Source: Blastopirellula marina (GTDB taxonomy: Bacteria > Planctomycetota > Planctomycetia > Pirellulales > Thermoguttaceae). Taken from it: a stretch of 39,533 nt of DNA. The position numbers were made by a program, and so were the translations under genes. Shown here one piece after another: positions 8,366 to 17,483 of the stretch. The DNA is taken from the NCBI GenBank assembly GCA_020721945.1, contig DYLT01000006.1:1-39533 (forward strand), in the 5' to 3' direction. The notes under the pieces were generated by a model. That model was not told the origin of the DNA, made no database searches, and saw only the letters and a list, made by a program, of their open reading frames with translations. Within the stretch, counting starts at the first letter, position 1. Every line of letters begins with the position of its first letter.

Positions 8366-9805
8366 ATGCGTTGTTGGCTCATCGCCGTGGTGATTGTGGC
8401 GATCGCCTGGATCGCGCCGGCTTACGGCGACGACTGGCCTCGACATCGCGGGGCCCGCGGAGACGGCGTCTGGCGCGAGACGGGCATCCTGGAGAACTTG
8501 CCGGCACAACCGATATACCGGTGGCGTACTCCGCTCGGAGCGGGGTTTGCCGGCCCGGCGGTCGCCGAGGGCCGGGTTTTCGTGACGGATCGGATCGTCC
8601 CGTCGCATCAGCAGCTCCCCGAGGCCCGTTGGGATCGCACGGATCCAGTCGAGGGCGTCGAGCGGATTCATTGCCTCGATCTCCGCTCGGGCAAGATCCT
8701 CTGGACGCACGAGTATCCCTGCCGCTATACGATCAGCTATCCTTCCGGTCCGCGCGCGACGCCCACCGTATATCAGGGAAAGGTCTATGCCCTCGGCGCC
8801 ATGGGCGACCTGCGGTGTCTCGAGGCGCGCACGGGCCGTCTGGTGTGGTCGAAGAACTACGTGCGCGACTTCGGCACCCAGATGAACACGTGGGGCATGG
8901 CGGCGGCACCTTGGGCCGACGGCCCAAGGCTCGTTGTGCTTTGCGGCGGAAAAGACCATGCCGGCCTGGTGGCCCTCGATCGAGACACCGGGCGCGAACG
9001 ATGGCGCGCCCTCGATTGCCCCGACCCGGGGTACAGCGCGCCCGTTTTGATCGAAGCTCAGGGCGTGCGCCAGTTGCTCGTGTGGTGTCCCACCGGGCTC
9101 TACGCGGTGGACCCGGCGACCGGCAGGGTCTATTGGAGTCAGCCGGCCGAGGTGAAAATGGGGCACTCGATCGCCTCGCCGGTCTACGATGCCCAATCGC
9201 GCCTGGTCTTCGTCACCTCGTTCTTCGACGGTCCGATCATGATGCAACTCGACCCGGACCGGCCCTTCGCGCGCCTGCGATGGAAGGGACGCAGCAACAG
9301 CGAGCTTCCGCGGCGCACCGACGGGCTCCACGGATTGATGTCGACGCCGGTGATCCGCGAGGGGTATCTGTACGGCGTATGCAGCTACGGGCATCTGCGC
9401 GGGCTCGACGCGCTTTCCGGCAAGCGGCTTTGGGAGACACTCGCGCCCACCGGCGAGGCCCGCTGGTCGACCGCATTCATCACCGAGCACCAAGGCCGGT
9501 ACTGGCTGTTCAACGAGCACGGCGACCTGATCCGGGCGAAGTTCTCGCCCCAGGGGTACGAGGAATTGGGCCGGATGCACGTCCTCGAGCCCACGACCAA
9601 GACCGGCGGGCGCCTGGTGGTCTGGTCTCCCCCGGCCTTCGCCGATCGTTGTCTGCTGGCACGCAATGACCAAGAGATCGTCTGCGTCGATCTGGCCGCC
9701 CCGTCAGCGCCGGCTTCAGACGCCCCGGCCAGCCGGCCGGTCGAGCAAAGCAGGCGCAGACCGGTTGCCGCCGACCGCGCGGTTCCGCTAACATCGAATC
9801 CATAG
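8366..9805 (+). CDS. PQQ-like beta-propeller protein, exported
   Basis: This is a 479-residue protein with a clean Sec signal (MRCWLIAVVIVAIAWIAPAYG, cleavage after YG). The opening DDWPRHRGARGDGVW is the planctomycete PQQ-propeller start. Blade signatures include DLRSGKILWTHEY, EARTGRLVWSK, DRDTGRERWRAL, DPATGRVYWSQ and DALSGKRLWET. The family is exported and often linked to outer-surface or periplasmic redox proteins, but no enzyme domain is attached and PQQ binding is not shown. The ATG at 8366 is preferred over TTG at 8363 because GGGAGGTG (8353-8360) is 5 nt upstream of it. The tail after residue 445 is Ala/Pro/Ser/Arg-rich and probably disordered. It is a distant paralogue of the 5822 gene. 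Confidence 0.85.
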   Translation: MRCWLIAVVIVAIAWIAPAYGDDWPRHRGARGDGVWRETGILENLPAQPIYRWRTPLGAGFAGPAVAEGRVFVTDRIVPSHQQLPEARWDRTDPVEGVERIHCLDLRSGKILWTHEYPCRYTISYPSGPRATPTVYQGKVYALGAMGDLRCLEARTGRLVWSKNYVRDFGTQMNTWGMAAAPWADGPRLVVLCGGKDHAGLVALDRDTGRERWRALDCPDPGYSAPVLIEAQGVRQLLVWCPTGLYAVDPATGRVYWSQPAEVKMGHSIASPVYDAQSRLVFVTSFFDGPIMMQLDPDRPFARLRWKGRSNSELPRRTDGLHGLMSTPVIREGYLYGVCSYGHLRGLDALSGKRLWETLAPTGEARWSTAFITEHQGRYWLFNEHGDLIRAKFSPQGYEELGRMHVLEPTTKTGGRLVVWSPPAFADRCLLARNDQEIVCVDLAAPSAPASDAPASRPVEQSRRRPVAADRAVPLTSNP

Positions 9806-9895
9806 GCCGCGGCCGCTCGGCGCCGTGCTCGTCGGGGTGCTGTTCGAGCGGGTGGACGCGCGCGATCCTCGTCCCTCTTTCGTCTTGTTCGTCCC

Positions 9896-11152
9896 ATGTC
9901 CGAAAACGAAATCGTGATTACGGGCGTGGGCGTCCTGTGTCCCTCGGGCATCGGGCGCGAGGCGATTCGCGCAGCGCTATTGGCCGGTCGCAGCGCGGTG
10001 AAGCGACTGGCGCACCTGGTCGAGGCTGGCCTGCCCATCGAAATCGGGGCCGAGGTCGAGGGGTTCGACCCCCGCGCGTTCGTGGCCAACCGCAAGAACC
10101 TCAAGGTCATGTCGCGCGATGCGCAGTTCGGTGTGGCCGCCGCGGTCTTGGCCTGCCGCGATGCGGCCCTGGGCGGCCAGGTCGCCCCGGAACGCCTCGG
10201 CGTGATCCTGGGGGCGGATCGCATCAGCAATCCGCTCGAGCGTTGCGAAGCCACCTACCGCAGTTGCCTGGTGGATGGGCGGTTCGAGGTTCGCCGGTGG
10301 CCCGTCGAGGGATTGGCCGCGACCTTTCCGCTGTCGTTCCTCATGGTCCTGCCGAACATGATCGCCTCGCACGTCTCGATCGCGCTGGATGCGCGCGGGC
10401 CGAGCAACACGATCCACCACGGCGACGTGTCGGGCTTGCTGGCCCTTGGCGAGGCAGCCCGGGTCCTCCAGCGGGGCGCGGCCGACGCGATGATCGCCGG
10501 CGGGGTGGGCTGTCAGGGCACGCTCTTCGACTGGACCAGGCACTGCGCGATGGGCCGGTGGTCGCGGCGCCAGGACGATCCGGCCGGCGCCATGTGCCCG
10601 TTCGACGCCCGGCGCGACGGAGAAGTGCGAGGCGAGGGGGCCGGCGCGCTGGTCCTCGAGACCCGCCGCCATGCCGAGGCGCGCGGTGCCCGAATCGTCG
10701 CCCGGCTGCTCGGCTGGTCGGCCGCGTGCGATCCGCCCTCGCGGGCCGGCCCGAACCATGCGGGCCTGGCGAGGGCGATCCGCCACGCGCTGGCCCAGGC
10801 GAGGCTCGATCCCCGGGATATCGGCCACATCAATGCCCACGGCGCCAGCACCGTCGAAGACGACGCGCGCGAGGCCCAGGCCCTGGCCGACGCGCTCCCC
10901 GGGGTGCCGGTGACCGCCCCCAAGAGCTTTTTCGGCAATCTCGGGGCCGGGGCCGGGACGGTCGAGGCCATCGTCAGCCTGGTGGGTCTCGAGTCGGGGT
11001 GGACGCCGCCAACGCTGAACTACCGCTGCCCCGACCCCTTGTGCCCCGTCGACGTCGTGCGCGAGCCCCGGGCGCTTGTGCGGCGGTCGGCCGTGCTCGT
11101 CAATCGCACCCCGCAGGGCCAGTCGGCCGTCGTCGTGCTGGCCGGAACGTAG
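9896..11152 (+). CDS. Beta-ketoacyl-ACP synthase homologue with altered catalytic residues
   Basis: The 418-residue protein follows the FabF-type thiolase fold throughout: VITGVGVLCPSG, DARGPSNTIHHG, AARVLQRGAADAMIAGG, CPFDARRDGEVRGEGAG, INAHGAST and KSFFGNLGAGAG. FabF uses Cys-His-His. Here the nucleophile position (TACTSG in FabF) reads HGDVSG, so Asp177 replaces Cys; His315 is kept; and the second His (KSMTGHL) is Asn348. The usual NSFGFGG loop near the end is VNRTPQG. Condensing activity is therefore unlikely. Chain-length factors of type II polyketide systems also lack the Cys (usually Gln), so a partner or scaffolding role is conceivable, but no active KAS or ACP gene is next to it. The ATG lacks a clear ribosome site. 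Confidence 0.82.
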   Translation: MSENEIVITGVGVLCPSGIGREAIRAALLAGRSAVKRLAHLVEAGLPIEIGAEVEGFDPRAFVANRKNLKVMSRDAQFGVAAAVLACRDAALGGQVAPERLGVILGADRISNPLERCEATYRSCLVDGRFEVRRWPVEGLAATFPLSFLMVLPNMIASHVSIALDARGPSNTIHHGDVSGLLALGEAARVLQRGAADAMIAGGVGCQGTLFDWTRHCAMGRWSRRQDDPAGAMCPFDARRDGEVRGEGAGALVLETRRHAEARGARIVARLLGWSAACDPPSRAGPNHAGLARAIRHALAQARLDPRDIGHINAHGASTVEDDAREAQALADALPGVPVTAPKSFFGNLGAGAGTVEAIVSLVGLESGWTPPTLNYRCPDPLCPVDVVREPRALVRRSAVLVNRTPQGQSAVVVLAGT

Positions 11153-11170
11153 GGCCCATGAAGCACTAAC

Positions 11171-12418
11171 ATGAGTTTGCCGGTCCGAACGCTACCGATC
11201 GTCGAGCGGTGGGATTGCCACGGCTGCGGACGGTGTTGCCGTGGAACCATCATCGAACTCGATGCCGACGACCTTCGGCGGCTCCGCGCCCAAGGCTGGG
11301 AAGAGCATCCCGACTACCGGGGCCAAGCGATCGTCGCGCGCCGCGGCCTGTGGCGGCGCCGCGATCACTTGGCCAAGCGGCCCGACGGAAGCTGCATCTT
11401 CCTCTTGCCCGACGGGCGCTGCCGCATCCACCGCGAGTTCGGCATGGAAGCCAAGCCGCTGGTGTGCCAGATGTTCCCGCTCCAGATCGTGCCGTTGGAC
11501 CAGTTCGCCTACGTCACCTTGCGGCGATTCTGCCCGTCGGCGGCCGCGGACCGGGGACGGCCTATGGACGAGCACCGTGCGACGGCGCGCGACCTGGTCG
11601 AGCGATGGCAAAAACGCCCCCGGCCGGCGGCCCCCCCGCCGCTCGTGCGCGGACGCCGTTCGTCGTGGAACGATGTTCTCGTGGTGGCCGACGCGCTGGG
11701 GCGGCTGGTGCGCGATGCGACCTACCCGCTGGTCCGCCGCCTGGTCCACGCCTTGGAGTTCTGCGACCTGCTCGAAAGCTGCCGGTTCGACCGGCTGGAA
11801 GGGAGCCGTTTGGTCGAGCTGGCATCGCTCCTCGAGGCGGCGGCGGTGCGCGACAGCGGCCAATGGTTTCAGAATCGGCAGGCCCCAGACCCGCGCACCG
11901 CGAGACTTTTCCGCCAGACCGTGTTCGAGTACCTCAGCCTCCACCCCCGGCACACGCCCGACCACTCGTGGAAAGCGCGTTGGCGTCTGCTGGTCGAGGC
12001 AACGCGGTTCCATCGGGGAAGCGGAAAGGCCTCGCGGCACGGACTGCCGTTTCCCAAGGCCACGTTCGAGTCGCTGGAGTGTGCGCGGGGACCCCTGGCG
12101 CAGACCGTGCTGCGCCCCATCAACCGCTGGTTCGAGGCCGCGGTCGCGTCGCTGCGGTTTTCGGTGCTCGCACGGCGGAGCTGGCCGGTGGTCGAGAGCT
12201 TTCGGGCGATGGCGCTCGGATTCCCCGTGGCCATGTGGACCCTGCGTCTGACGTGCGCGGATCGGGCGCCGGAGGTCGACGATGCCCTCGAGGTGGTCGC
12301 GATGCTCGATCGGGGCGAGACCTATGCTCCGTTGGTCGGGCGGCGGCATCGACTTCGGGTGACGGCCATGACGCGCCGCGCAGGCCTGGCCCGCCTGGCC
12401 GCCTGGTACGCCCGGTGA
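11171..12418 (+). CDS. YkgJ-type cysteine-cluster protein
   Basis: This 415-residue protein has the N-terminal cluster CHGCGRCC (Cys16, 19, 22, 23) and further cysteines in GSCIFLLPDGRCRIH (Cys75, Cys84), PLVCQMFP (Cys99) and RRFCPSA (Cys121). This is the YkgJ (UPF0153) pattern, thought to chelate a metal or Fe-S cluster; the biochemical role of the family is not settled. Residues from about 150 on form a long, Arg/Leu-rich, mostly helical C-terminal extension that I do not recognise; most YkgJ proteins are much shorter. It begins 18 nt after the ketoacyl-synthase homologue and likely shares its transcript. Its end is 5 nt from the end of the convergent pcm gene. Confidence 0.8.
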   Translation: MSLPVRTLPIVERWDCHGCGRCCRGTIIELDADDLRRLRAQGWEEHPDYRGQAIVARRGLWRRRDHLAKRPDGSCIFLLPDGRCRIHREFGMEAKPLVCQMFPLQIVPLDQFAYVTLRRFCPSAAADRGRPMDEHRATARDLVERWQKRPRPAAPPPLVRGRRSSWNDVLVVADALGRLVRDATYPLVRRLVHALEFCDLLESCRFDRLEGSRLVELASLLEAAAVRDSGQWFQNRQAPDPRTARLFRQTVFEYLSLHPRHTPDHSWKARWRLLVEATRFHRGSGKASRHGLPFPKATFESLECARGPLAQTVLRPINRWFEAAVASLRFSVLARRSWPVVESFRAMALGFPVAMWTLRLTCADRAPEVDDALEVVAMLDRGETYAPLVGRRHRLRVTAMTRRAGLARLAAWYAR

Positions 12419-12423
12419 GGGAC

Positions 12424-13323
12424 CTAAGGCGCATGGCCCTGTCCCGGGTGGCCTTTCTTGTCGTCTGCCGGGCCCTTTCGTTGCCTCTGCGCTTCGCCGG
12501 TCATCGGGACGAACATCACCGGAGCAATGGTCCGGCGGCGCACGGTGCCGTCGGCCTGCTTGGTGATCAGGGTGAGCTGTTGAGGATATCCGCCGACGGG
12601 TAAGACCAGGCGCCCACCGGAAGCGAGTTGGTCGATCAGCGGTTGCGGCACATGGTGGGGCGCGGCCGCGAGGATGATCACGTCGAACGGCGCGTGCTCC
12701 GGCCATCCGCGGTACCCGTCGCCCGACCGCACCGTGATGTTCTGGTAACCCAATTGGGCAAGCCGCTTCTTGGCGGTCTCGGCCAGGGGCTCGACGATTT
12801 CGATGCTGTAAACCTCCTTGCACAACTCGGCGAGGATGGCGGCCTGGTAGCCCGAGCCGGTCCCAATATCCAACGCGCGGTCGCCCGGCTTCGGGGCGGC
12901 GAGTTGGGTCATCAGGGCCACGATGTACGGCTGCGAGATCGTCTGATCGTGACCGATGGGCAGCGGATGGTCGTCGTAGGCACGGCGCTGTTGCTCTTCG
13001 GAGACGAACCGATGCCGAGGGACCCGGCCCATGACCTCCAGGACGCGCGGATCCGTGATATCGCGCGCCCGAAGCTGGTTCTCGACCATGTCCCGGCGGC
13101 GCAGGACGTAGACCTCGGGCTCGGCCTCGGCGATCGGCTGGCCCGCCTGGGCAGCGACCTCGGATGGCGGCGGTGCCGCCTGGGCGACGTCTTCTGCGTC
13201 AGACTCAAGCATTTTCGAGGGCCACACAATCAGCCCCCCGCTAAGTACCGCCAGGCCTGCCACCAGGGCCAGCAGGCCCAACACCAACAGCCTCGCGCGC
13301 GTCGGCCGGAGCGTCGATTCCAT
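12424..13323 (-). CDS. pcm: Protein-L-isoaspartate O-methyltransferase, exported or membrane-anchored
   Basis: PCMT repairs isoaspartyl residues in aged proteins using SAM. Family motifs are MVENQLRARDI, PRHRFV, HDQTISQPYIVA, the SAM-binding LDIGTGSGYQAAILAEL, VYSIEIVEPLAE and GGRLVLPVG. The 299-residue protein is longer than the usual about 210-225 because of an N-terminal hydrophobic segment (about residues 12-30) and an Ala/Glu/Pro-rich linker, plus a basic tail. I chose ATG at 13323; the frame is open to 13380, but the extra residues add nothing family-like and the transmembrane segment lies close after 13323. A PCMT outside the cytoplasm is unusual because SAM is cytoplasmic. The topology could also leave the domain inside if the segment acts as an anchor with N-out orientation. 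Confidence 0.85.
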   Translation of the reverse strand: MESTLRPTRARLLVLGLLALVAGLAVLSGGLIVWPSKMLESDAEDVAQAAPPPSEVAAQAGQPIAEAEPEVYVLRRRDMVENQLRARDITDPRVLEVMGRVPRHRFVSEEQQRRAYDDHPLPIGHDQTISQPYIVALMTQLAAPKPGDRALDIGTGSGYQAAILAELCKEVYSIEIVEPLAETAKKRLAQLGYQNITVRSGDGYRGWPEHAPFDVIILAAAPHHVPQPLIDQLASGGRLVLPVGGYPQQLTLITKQADGTVRRRTIAPVMFVPMTGEAQRQRKGPADDKKGHPGQGHAP

Positions 13324-13360
13324 GGCCGGCCCCCTCACCAGAAGAGCCTGTGCCCCCACC

Positions 13361-13390
13361 ATTCTATTCCGCCCGAGCATGTCGCGCCAA
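13361..13390 (-). promoter_or_regulatory. Possible promoter of pcm
   Basis: On the minus strand TTGGCG (13385-13390) and TAGAAT (13361-13366, five of six) are separated by 18 nt. Transcription would begin near 13354, about 31 nt before the ATG at 13323. The -35 box is weak. Confidence 0.4.
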
Positions 13391-13583
13391 GCAATTCAAA
13401 ACACCTCACCGACTTTCCCGCCCATCGGCTTTACGCCCGGGCAGGGCGAGAACGCGACTCGCGGACCCTGGTTCCTCGTTCAGTACAACACCCCATGTCC
13501 AGTGTCATCGCACATACTCTTCAGAGGGGCTTCACGCTCGTTCGACGGCATTCGCGGTATGCACCCGCATTCGCCGGGCGAGG

Positions 13584-13611
13584 TTGACCCGTTTGGCCTC
13601 GAGTGTATAAT
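13584..13611 (+). promoter_or_regulatory. Housekeeping promoter of the dnaG-rpoD unit
   Basis: TTGACC (13584-13589, five of six) and TATAAT (13606-13611, perfect) are 16 nt apart. The predicted start is near 13618, giving a leader of about 128 nt to the GTG at 13747. In this GC-rich sequence a perfect TATAAT in an intergenic gap is striking, and it precedes the primase and major sigma genes. Confidence 0.72.
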
Positions 13612-13746
13612 CAGCGGCACTCGGAGCATTAGGTTCTAACCGCCCGAGGTCCCTCCAGGGGGATGCTCGACGGCAAATGGAGTTGCCGGCTCGTGGCGAA
13701 CCGATGTGAAATGGATTTTGCGCATCTTGCCACATGGGAGCGGACG

Positions 13747-15645
13747 GTGTCGTTTGGGGCCTCGCAGGATACGAAAGAACTGGTCCGGCAGGCGATCGAC
13801 ATCGTCGATCTGGTTGGCAAGTACTGTCAACTTCGGCGTCAAGGTCGCGGCTACGTGGCGCTGTGTCCCTGGCACGATGACACCCGGCCCAGCCTCCAGG
13901 TCAACCCCGAGCGTCAGTCGTGGAAGTGCTGGGTCTGCGACATTGGCGGCGATGTCTTCAGCTTTGTGATGAAGATCGAGGGGGTTTCTTTCCCCGAGGC
14001 GCTGGCGATGCTGGCCGACCAGGCGGGCATTCCGTTGAGGCCGGCTCGCGGGCAGGGCGTCCCCCAAGACAAGCGGGCATTGTATCAGGCGATGGCGTGG
14101 GCCGAGGCGCAGTATCATCAGTGCCTGCTGCGCGAGCCCGAGGCCGAGCCAGCGCGGCGTTATCTGGTCCAGCGAGGCATCACGCCAGAGAGCATCGAGC
14201 AATTCCGCCTGGGATTCTCCCCCAACCGCTGGGACTGGATTCTGCGGCGTGCCCAATCGGGGGGGCCTAGCGCGCGGGTGCTCGAGACGATTGGGCTGTT
14301 GGCCCAGAGCATGGAAGGCAGCGCCTACGACCGTTTTCGCGGGCGGGTGCTGTTCCCGATCCGCGATGTGCAAGGCCGTCCGGTGGGGTTGGGTGGACGG
14401 GTGTTGCCCGAGTCGGGCCATACGAGCCCCGCCAAGTACATCAACTCGCCCGAGACGCCCCTGTTCACCAAGAACCGCCTGCTTTACGGCCTGGATCAGG
14501 CCCGCGACGCCATCCGCAAGAGCCGCACCGCCATGGTCATGGAGGGCTACACCGACGTGATCGTGGCCCACCAGTTCGGCTTCGACAACGCGGTGGCGGT
14601 GCTCGGCACCGCGTTGGGCTCCGAGCACATCCGGCTCTTGAAGCGGTTTACCGACCAGATTCTTCTGGTGCTCGATGGCGATGAGGCGGGCCGGCGCCGT
14701 GCCAAAGAGATCCTCGAGTTGTTCGTGGCCCAGAATGTCGATTTGCGGGTGGTCGTGCTGCCCGACGATCTGGACCCTTGCGATTTCCTGTTGGCGCACG
14801 GGGCCGAGGCCTTTCGCGAGGTGTTGGCCGGGCATGCGGCCGATGCTTTGGACCACGCGATTCGCCTGTGGACCGAGGGGGTGGACCTGGCGACCGACAT
14901 TCACCGTTCGAGCGAAGTGCTCGACCGGCTGGTGACGATCGTCGCCAAGGTCCCGCGACTCCGGGACGACACGAAGACCGAGTTCCGGTTCCGCGAGGAG
15001 CGGGTCCTTCAGCGTCTGGCCACGAGTTTCCGCGTTCCGGAGCAGGATGTGCGCCATCGTCTGACCGCACTACGTCGGGCCGCTCGCGAGCGTCCGGGCC
15101 CAGCCAAGGCGACGGCGGTGCGTGGCGACGATCCTCGGCAAGCCAGCGCGCTGGCCGGTGCCGCAGGGCTGTTGCCTCGCGGCACGCTCGATCCGTGGCA
15201 GCGGGCACTCATGGAACTGCTCGTGCGCCACCCGGAGTGCCTCGCGCCCCTCCGCGCCGCGATCCGGCCGGAGGCCCTCGAGCATGAGTCTTGTCGCGAG
15301 ATCTACCTGACGTCGTGCCGGCTGGCCGATGCGGGCGTATGGCCTGCGTTCGACCGGCTGTTGCTGGAGTTCGACGATCCGGCCGTGAAAAACCTGCTGG
15401 TCGAACTGGACGAAGGGGGCGCGGCCAAGGAGGTGACCGACCCTGAACCTCTGTTGGAGGAGTTGATCCGAAGCTACCGCACACGCGAGTTGAACCGGCA
15501 GCATCCGGTGATTACGGGGGTGCTCCGGGAAGGGCGTTTGGACGAACGCCAGCAAACCGACCTTCTGCTTCAGCTTCTGGAGCAGGAACGAGCCCGGCGT
15601 GGCATTTCCTTGCCCACGGAGGGGCGGGACCACGCTTCGGGCTGA
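13747..15645 (+). CDS. dnaG: DNA primase DnaG
   Basis: DnaG makes RNA primers at the replication fork. The N-terminus has the zinc-finger CPWHDD with CWVC about 20 residues later, followed by GGDVFSFVM and FPEALAMLADQAGI. The central core has LYGLDQAR and the Toprim motifs VMEGYTDVIVAHQ and LVLDGDEAGRRRA. The C-terminal part is the DnaB-interacting-like helical region (about 430-632). I chose GTG at 13747, giving VSFGASQDTKELVRQ, because GGGAG (13736-13740) lies 6 nt upstream and planctomycete DnaG proteins begin at this point. The frame is open to 13663 (84 nt further) but those residues are not family-like. rpoD follows after 90 nt, matching the conserved primase-sigma operon of many bacteria. 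Confidence 0.93.
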   Translation: MSFGASQDTKELVRQAIDIVDLVGKYCQLRRQGRGYVALCPWHDDTRPSLQVNPERQSWKCWVCDIGGDVFSFVMKIEGVSFPEALAMLADQAGIPLRPARGQGVPQDKRALYQAMAWAEAQYHQCLLREPEAEPARRYLVQRGITPESIEQFRLGFSPNRWDWILRRAQSGGPSARVLETIGLLAQSMEGSAYDRFRGRVLFPIRDVQGRPVGLGGRVLPESGHTSPAKYINSPETPLFTKNRLLYGLDQARDAIRKSRTAMVMEGYTDVIVAHQFGFDNAVAVLGTALGSEHIRLLKRFTDQILLVLDGDEAGRRRAKEILELFVAQNVDLRVVVLPDDLDPCDFLLAHGAEAFREVLAGHAADALDHAIRLWTEGVDLATDIHRSSEVLDRLVTIVAKVPRLRDDTKTEFRFREERVLQRLATSFRVPEQDVRHRLTALRRAARERPGPAKATAVRGDDPRQASALAGAAGLLPRGTLDPWQRALMELLVRHPECLAPLRAAIRPEALEHESCREIYLTSCRLADAGVWPAFDRLLLEFDDPAVKNLLVELDEGGAAKEVTDPEPLLEELIRSYRTRELNRQHPVITGVLREGRLDERQQTDLLLQLLEQERARRGISLPTEGRDHASG

Positions 15646-15735
15646 TCGGATCCGGCGCCGCGGCTGGCGTCACGCAGCACCGGCCGATCGAGTGTTTGGA
15701 CCCAGCGCGCCAGGAGGGCGCGAAAGGAGTCTCTG

Positions 15736-17415
15736 GTGGACCATCTCGACAAGGATCTTCAGGCCCTGGTTGCCAAGGGCAAGGCGCAAGGGTATCTCAC
15801 GTACGACGAAGTCATCGAGTACCTGCCCGACGAGGCGGTCAATCCGGACAAGCTCGATCATCTGCTCTTTGCCCTCGAAGAGCAGGGCATCGAACTGACC
15901 AACCGCCGTCGGCAGCCGGAGTTCTTCGACCCGGACGGGAAGGAATCCTCGCAGACGCCGGCGGAGGATTCCGCCCTGCTCGAGAGGCCCGACGAAGCCC
16001 AGGCGCGCCTGGTCCCGCCCGAGGAGGTGGCCAAGTGGTCGAGCGATCCGATCCGGCTCTATCTGAGCCAGATGGCCGATATTCCCCTCCTCACCCGCGA
16101 GCAGGAGATCGCCCTGGCCAAAAAGATCGAGGTGGCGCGCAAGCGGTTTCGGCGCACGGTGGTCGGATGCAACCTGGCCATGCGGGCGACGGTGAGTACG
16201 CTGACCAAAGTCCACAACGGCCAATTGCCGTTCGACCGCACGGTGAAGGTCTCGCTGACCGAGCGCTTGACCAAAGAGCAGATCATGGCGCGGATGCCGC
16301 ACAATCTGAAGACCCTTACCCATCTGATGGCCGAGAACCGGAAGGACTTCTTGCGCCTGATCGCCAAGCGCACTAGGCCCGACGTCAAAGCCGCTGCCCG
16401 CAAACGCTTCATCCGCCGGCGGCGGAAGATGCTGGTCCTCGTCGAGGAGTTGAGTCTCCGGACGCGGAGGGTCCAGGCGATGATGCGCCAGATGGAAGAG
16501 ATCCGCGACCGCATGGACTTCATCCGGCAGCGGCTTCGGATGATCGGCGACCGGCCGGAGTACGGCGTCGAGCGGGCCAAGCTGCGTCGGGAACTTTGCG
16601 AACTCCTGGTCACGACGCAAGACAGCCCCACCGGACTGCGGCGCCGCTGCGAGCAGATGCGCGAGCAATACCGCGATTACGAAGAAGCCAAGCGGGAACT
16701 CTCCGGCGGCAACCTCCGGCTGGTGGTCTCGATCGCCAAGAAATACCGCAACCGGGGGTTGAGCTTCCTCGATCTGATTCAGGAAGGGAACACGGGCCTG
16801 ATGCGGGCGGTGGACAAGTACGAGTACCGGCGCGGGTACAAGTTCTCGACCTACGCCACCTGGTGGATCCGCCAGGCCATTACTCGGGCTATCGCCGACC
16901 AGGCCCGCACCATCCGCATTCCGGTCCACATGATTGACGTCCTGAGCCGACTACGGAATACTTCCAAGAGGCTCCTTCAGGAACTGGGACGCGAGCCCAC
17001 CGTCGAAGAGACCGCTCGGGCCGCCGACGTGAGCCTCGATGAGTGCCGGCGCGTGCTCAACATGGGCAGGCACCCGGTAAGTCTTGACCGGCCCGTCGGG
17101 GAGAGCGAAGATAGTTGTTTTGGGGAATTCCTCGAGGACAGCAGCTCGGAGCGGCCCGAAAAAGTCGCCTCCAATGAATTGCTCCGCGAACGGATCGAGA
17201 ACTTGCTCAAAACCCTTACCTATCGGGAGCGGGAGATCATCCGGCTCCGATATGGTCTGGGCGACGGGTACACGTACACCCTGGAGGAGGTGGGGCGCAT
17301 CTTCAAGGTCACGCGCGAACGTGTCCGCCAAATCGAGGCCAAGGCCGTGCGCAAGCTCCAGCATCCCGTCCGCAGCCAGCAACTGGCAGGCTTCCTCGAG
17401 CGGGTGGCGGGATGA
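15736..17415 (+). CDS. rpoD: Primary sigma factor RpoD (SigA)
   Basis: This is the housekeeping sigma-70 subunit of RNA polymerase, 559 residues. Region 1.1 is seen at the start ([15 protein letters not shown]), then region 1.2 ([16 protein letters not shown]). A long, basic non-conserved insertion spans about 140-310. Region 2 begins near residue 321 ([19 protein letters not shown], then [13 protein letters not shown] for promoter melting). Region 3 ([13 protein letters not shown]-like) and region 4 ([28 protein letters not shown]) complete it. The start is GTG at 15736 with AAAGGAG just upstream. It is probably co-transcribed with dnaG, and a strong terminator lies directly behind it. Confidence 0.95.
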   Translation: MDHLDKDLQALVAKGKAQGYLTYDEVIEYLPDEAVNPDKLDHLLFALEEQGIELTNRRRQPEFFDPDGKESSQTPAEDSALLERPDEAQARLVPPEEVAKWSSDPIRLYLSQMADIPLLTREQEIALAKKIEVARKRFRRTVVGCNLAMRATVSTLTKVHNGQLPFDRTVKVSLTERLTKEQIMARMPHNLKTLTHLMAENRKDFLRLIAKRTRPDVKAAARKRFIRRRRKMLVLVEELSLRTRRVQAMMRQMEEIRDRMDFIRQRLRMIGDRPEYGVERAKLRRELCELLVTTQDSPTGLRRRCEQMREQYRDYEEAKRELSGGNLRLVVSIAKKYRNRGLSFLDLIQEGNTGLMRAVDKYEYRRGYKFSTYATWWIRQAITRAIADQARTIRIPVHMIDVLSRLRNTSKRLLQELGREPTVEETARAADVSLDECRRVLNMGRHPVSLDRPVGESEDSCFGEFLEDSSSERPEKVASNELLRERIENLLKTLTYREREIIRLRYGLGDGYTYTLEEVGRIFKVTRERVRQIEAKAVRKLQHPVRSQQLAGFLERVAG

Positions 17416-17426
17416 GATACACCGCC

Positions 17427-17459
17427 AGGCCGCCGATCGAAGGGTCGGCGGCCTTTTTT
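17427..17459 (+). terminator. Intrinsic terminator after rpoD
   Basis: A perfect 10-bp stem (AGGCCGCCGA at 17427-17436 with TCGGCGGCCT at 17445-17454) encloses an 8-nt loop and is followed by a run of six T (17454-17459, the last stem base included). It sits 12 nt after the rpoD stop and argues that the next gene starts at 17484, not at the ATG overlapping rpoD. Confidence 0.9.
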
Positions 17460-17483
17460 GCTTCTTGGTCCGAAAGGCCTTCC

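Larger units (their letters stand above)
13324..13746. other. Divergent intergenic region between pcm and dnaG (423 bp)
   Basis: This stretch carries the candidate pcm promoter on the minus strand and the strong dnaG promoter at 13584-13611 on the plus strand. The part between them (about 13391-13583) shows no convincing gene, RNA or repeat. The stretch 13612-13746 is the predicted dnaG leader, which has open frame upstream of the chosen GTG but no family similarity. Confidence 0.6.

Noticed and set aside
17412-17483. An earlier ATG for the zinc-ribbon protein overlapping the rpoD stop
   Set aside because: The extra 24 codons would be encoded by a strong terminator hairpin and T-tract and look unlike the family.
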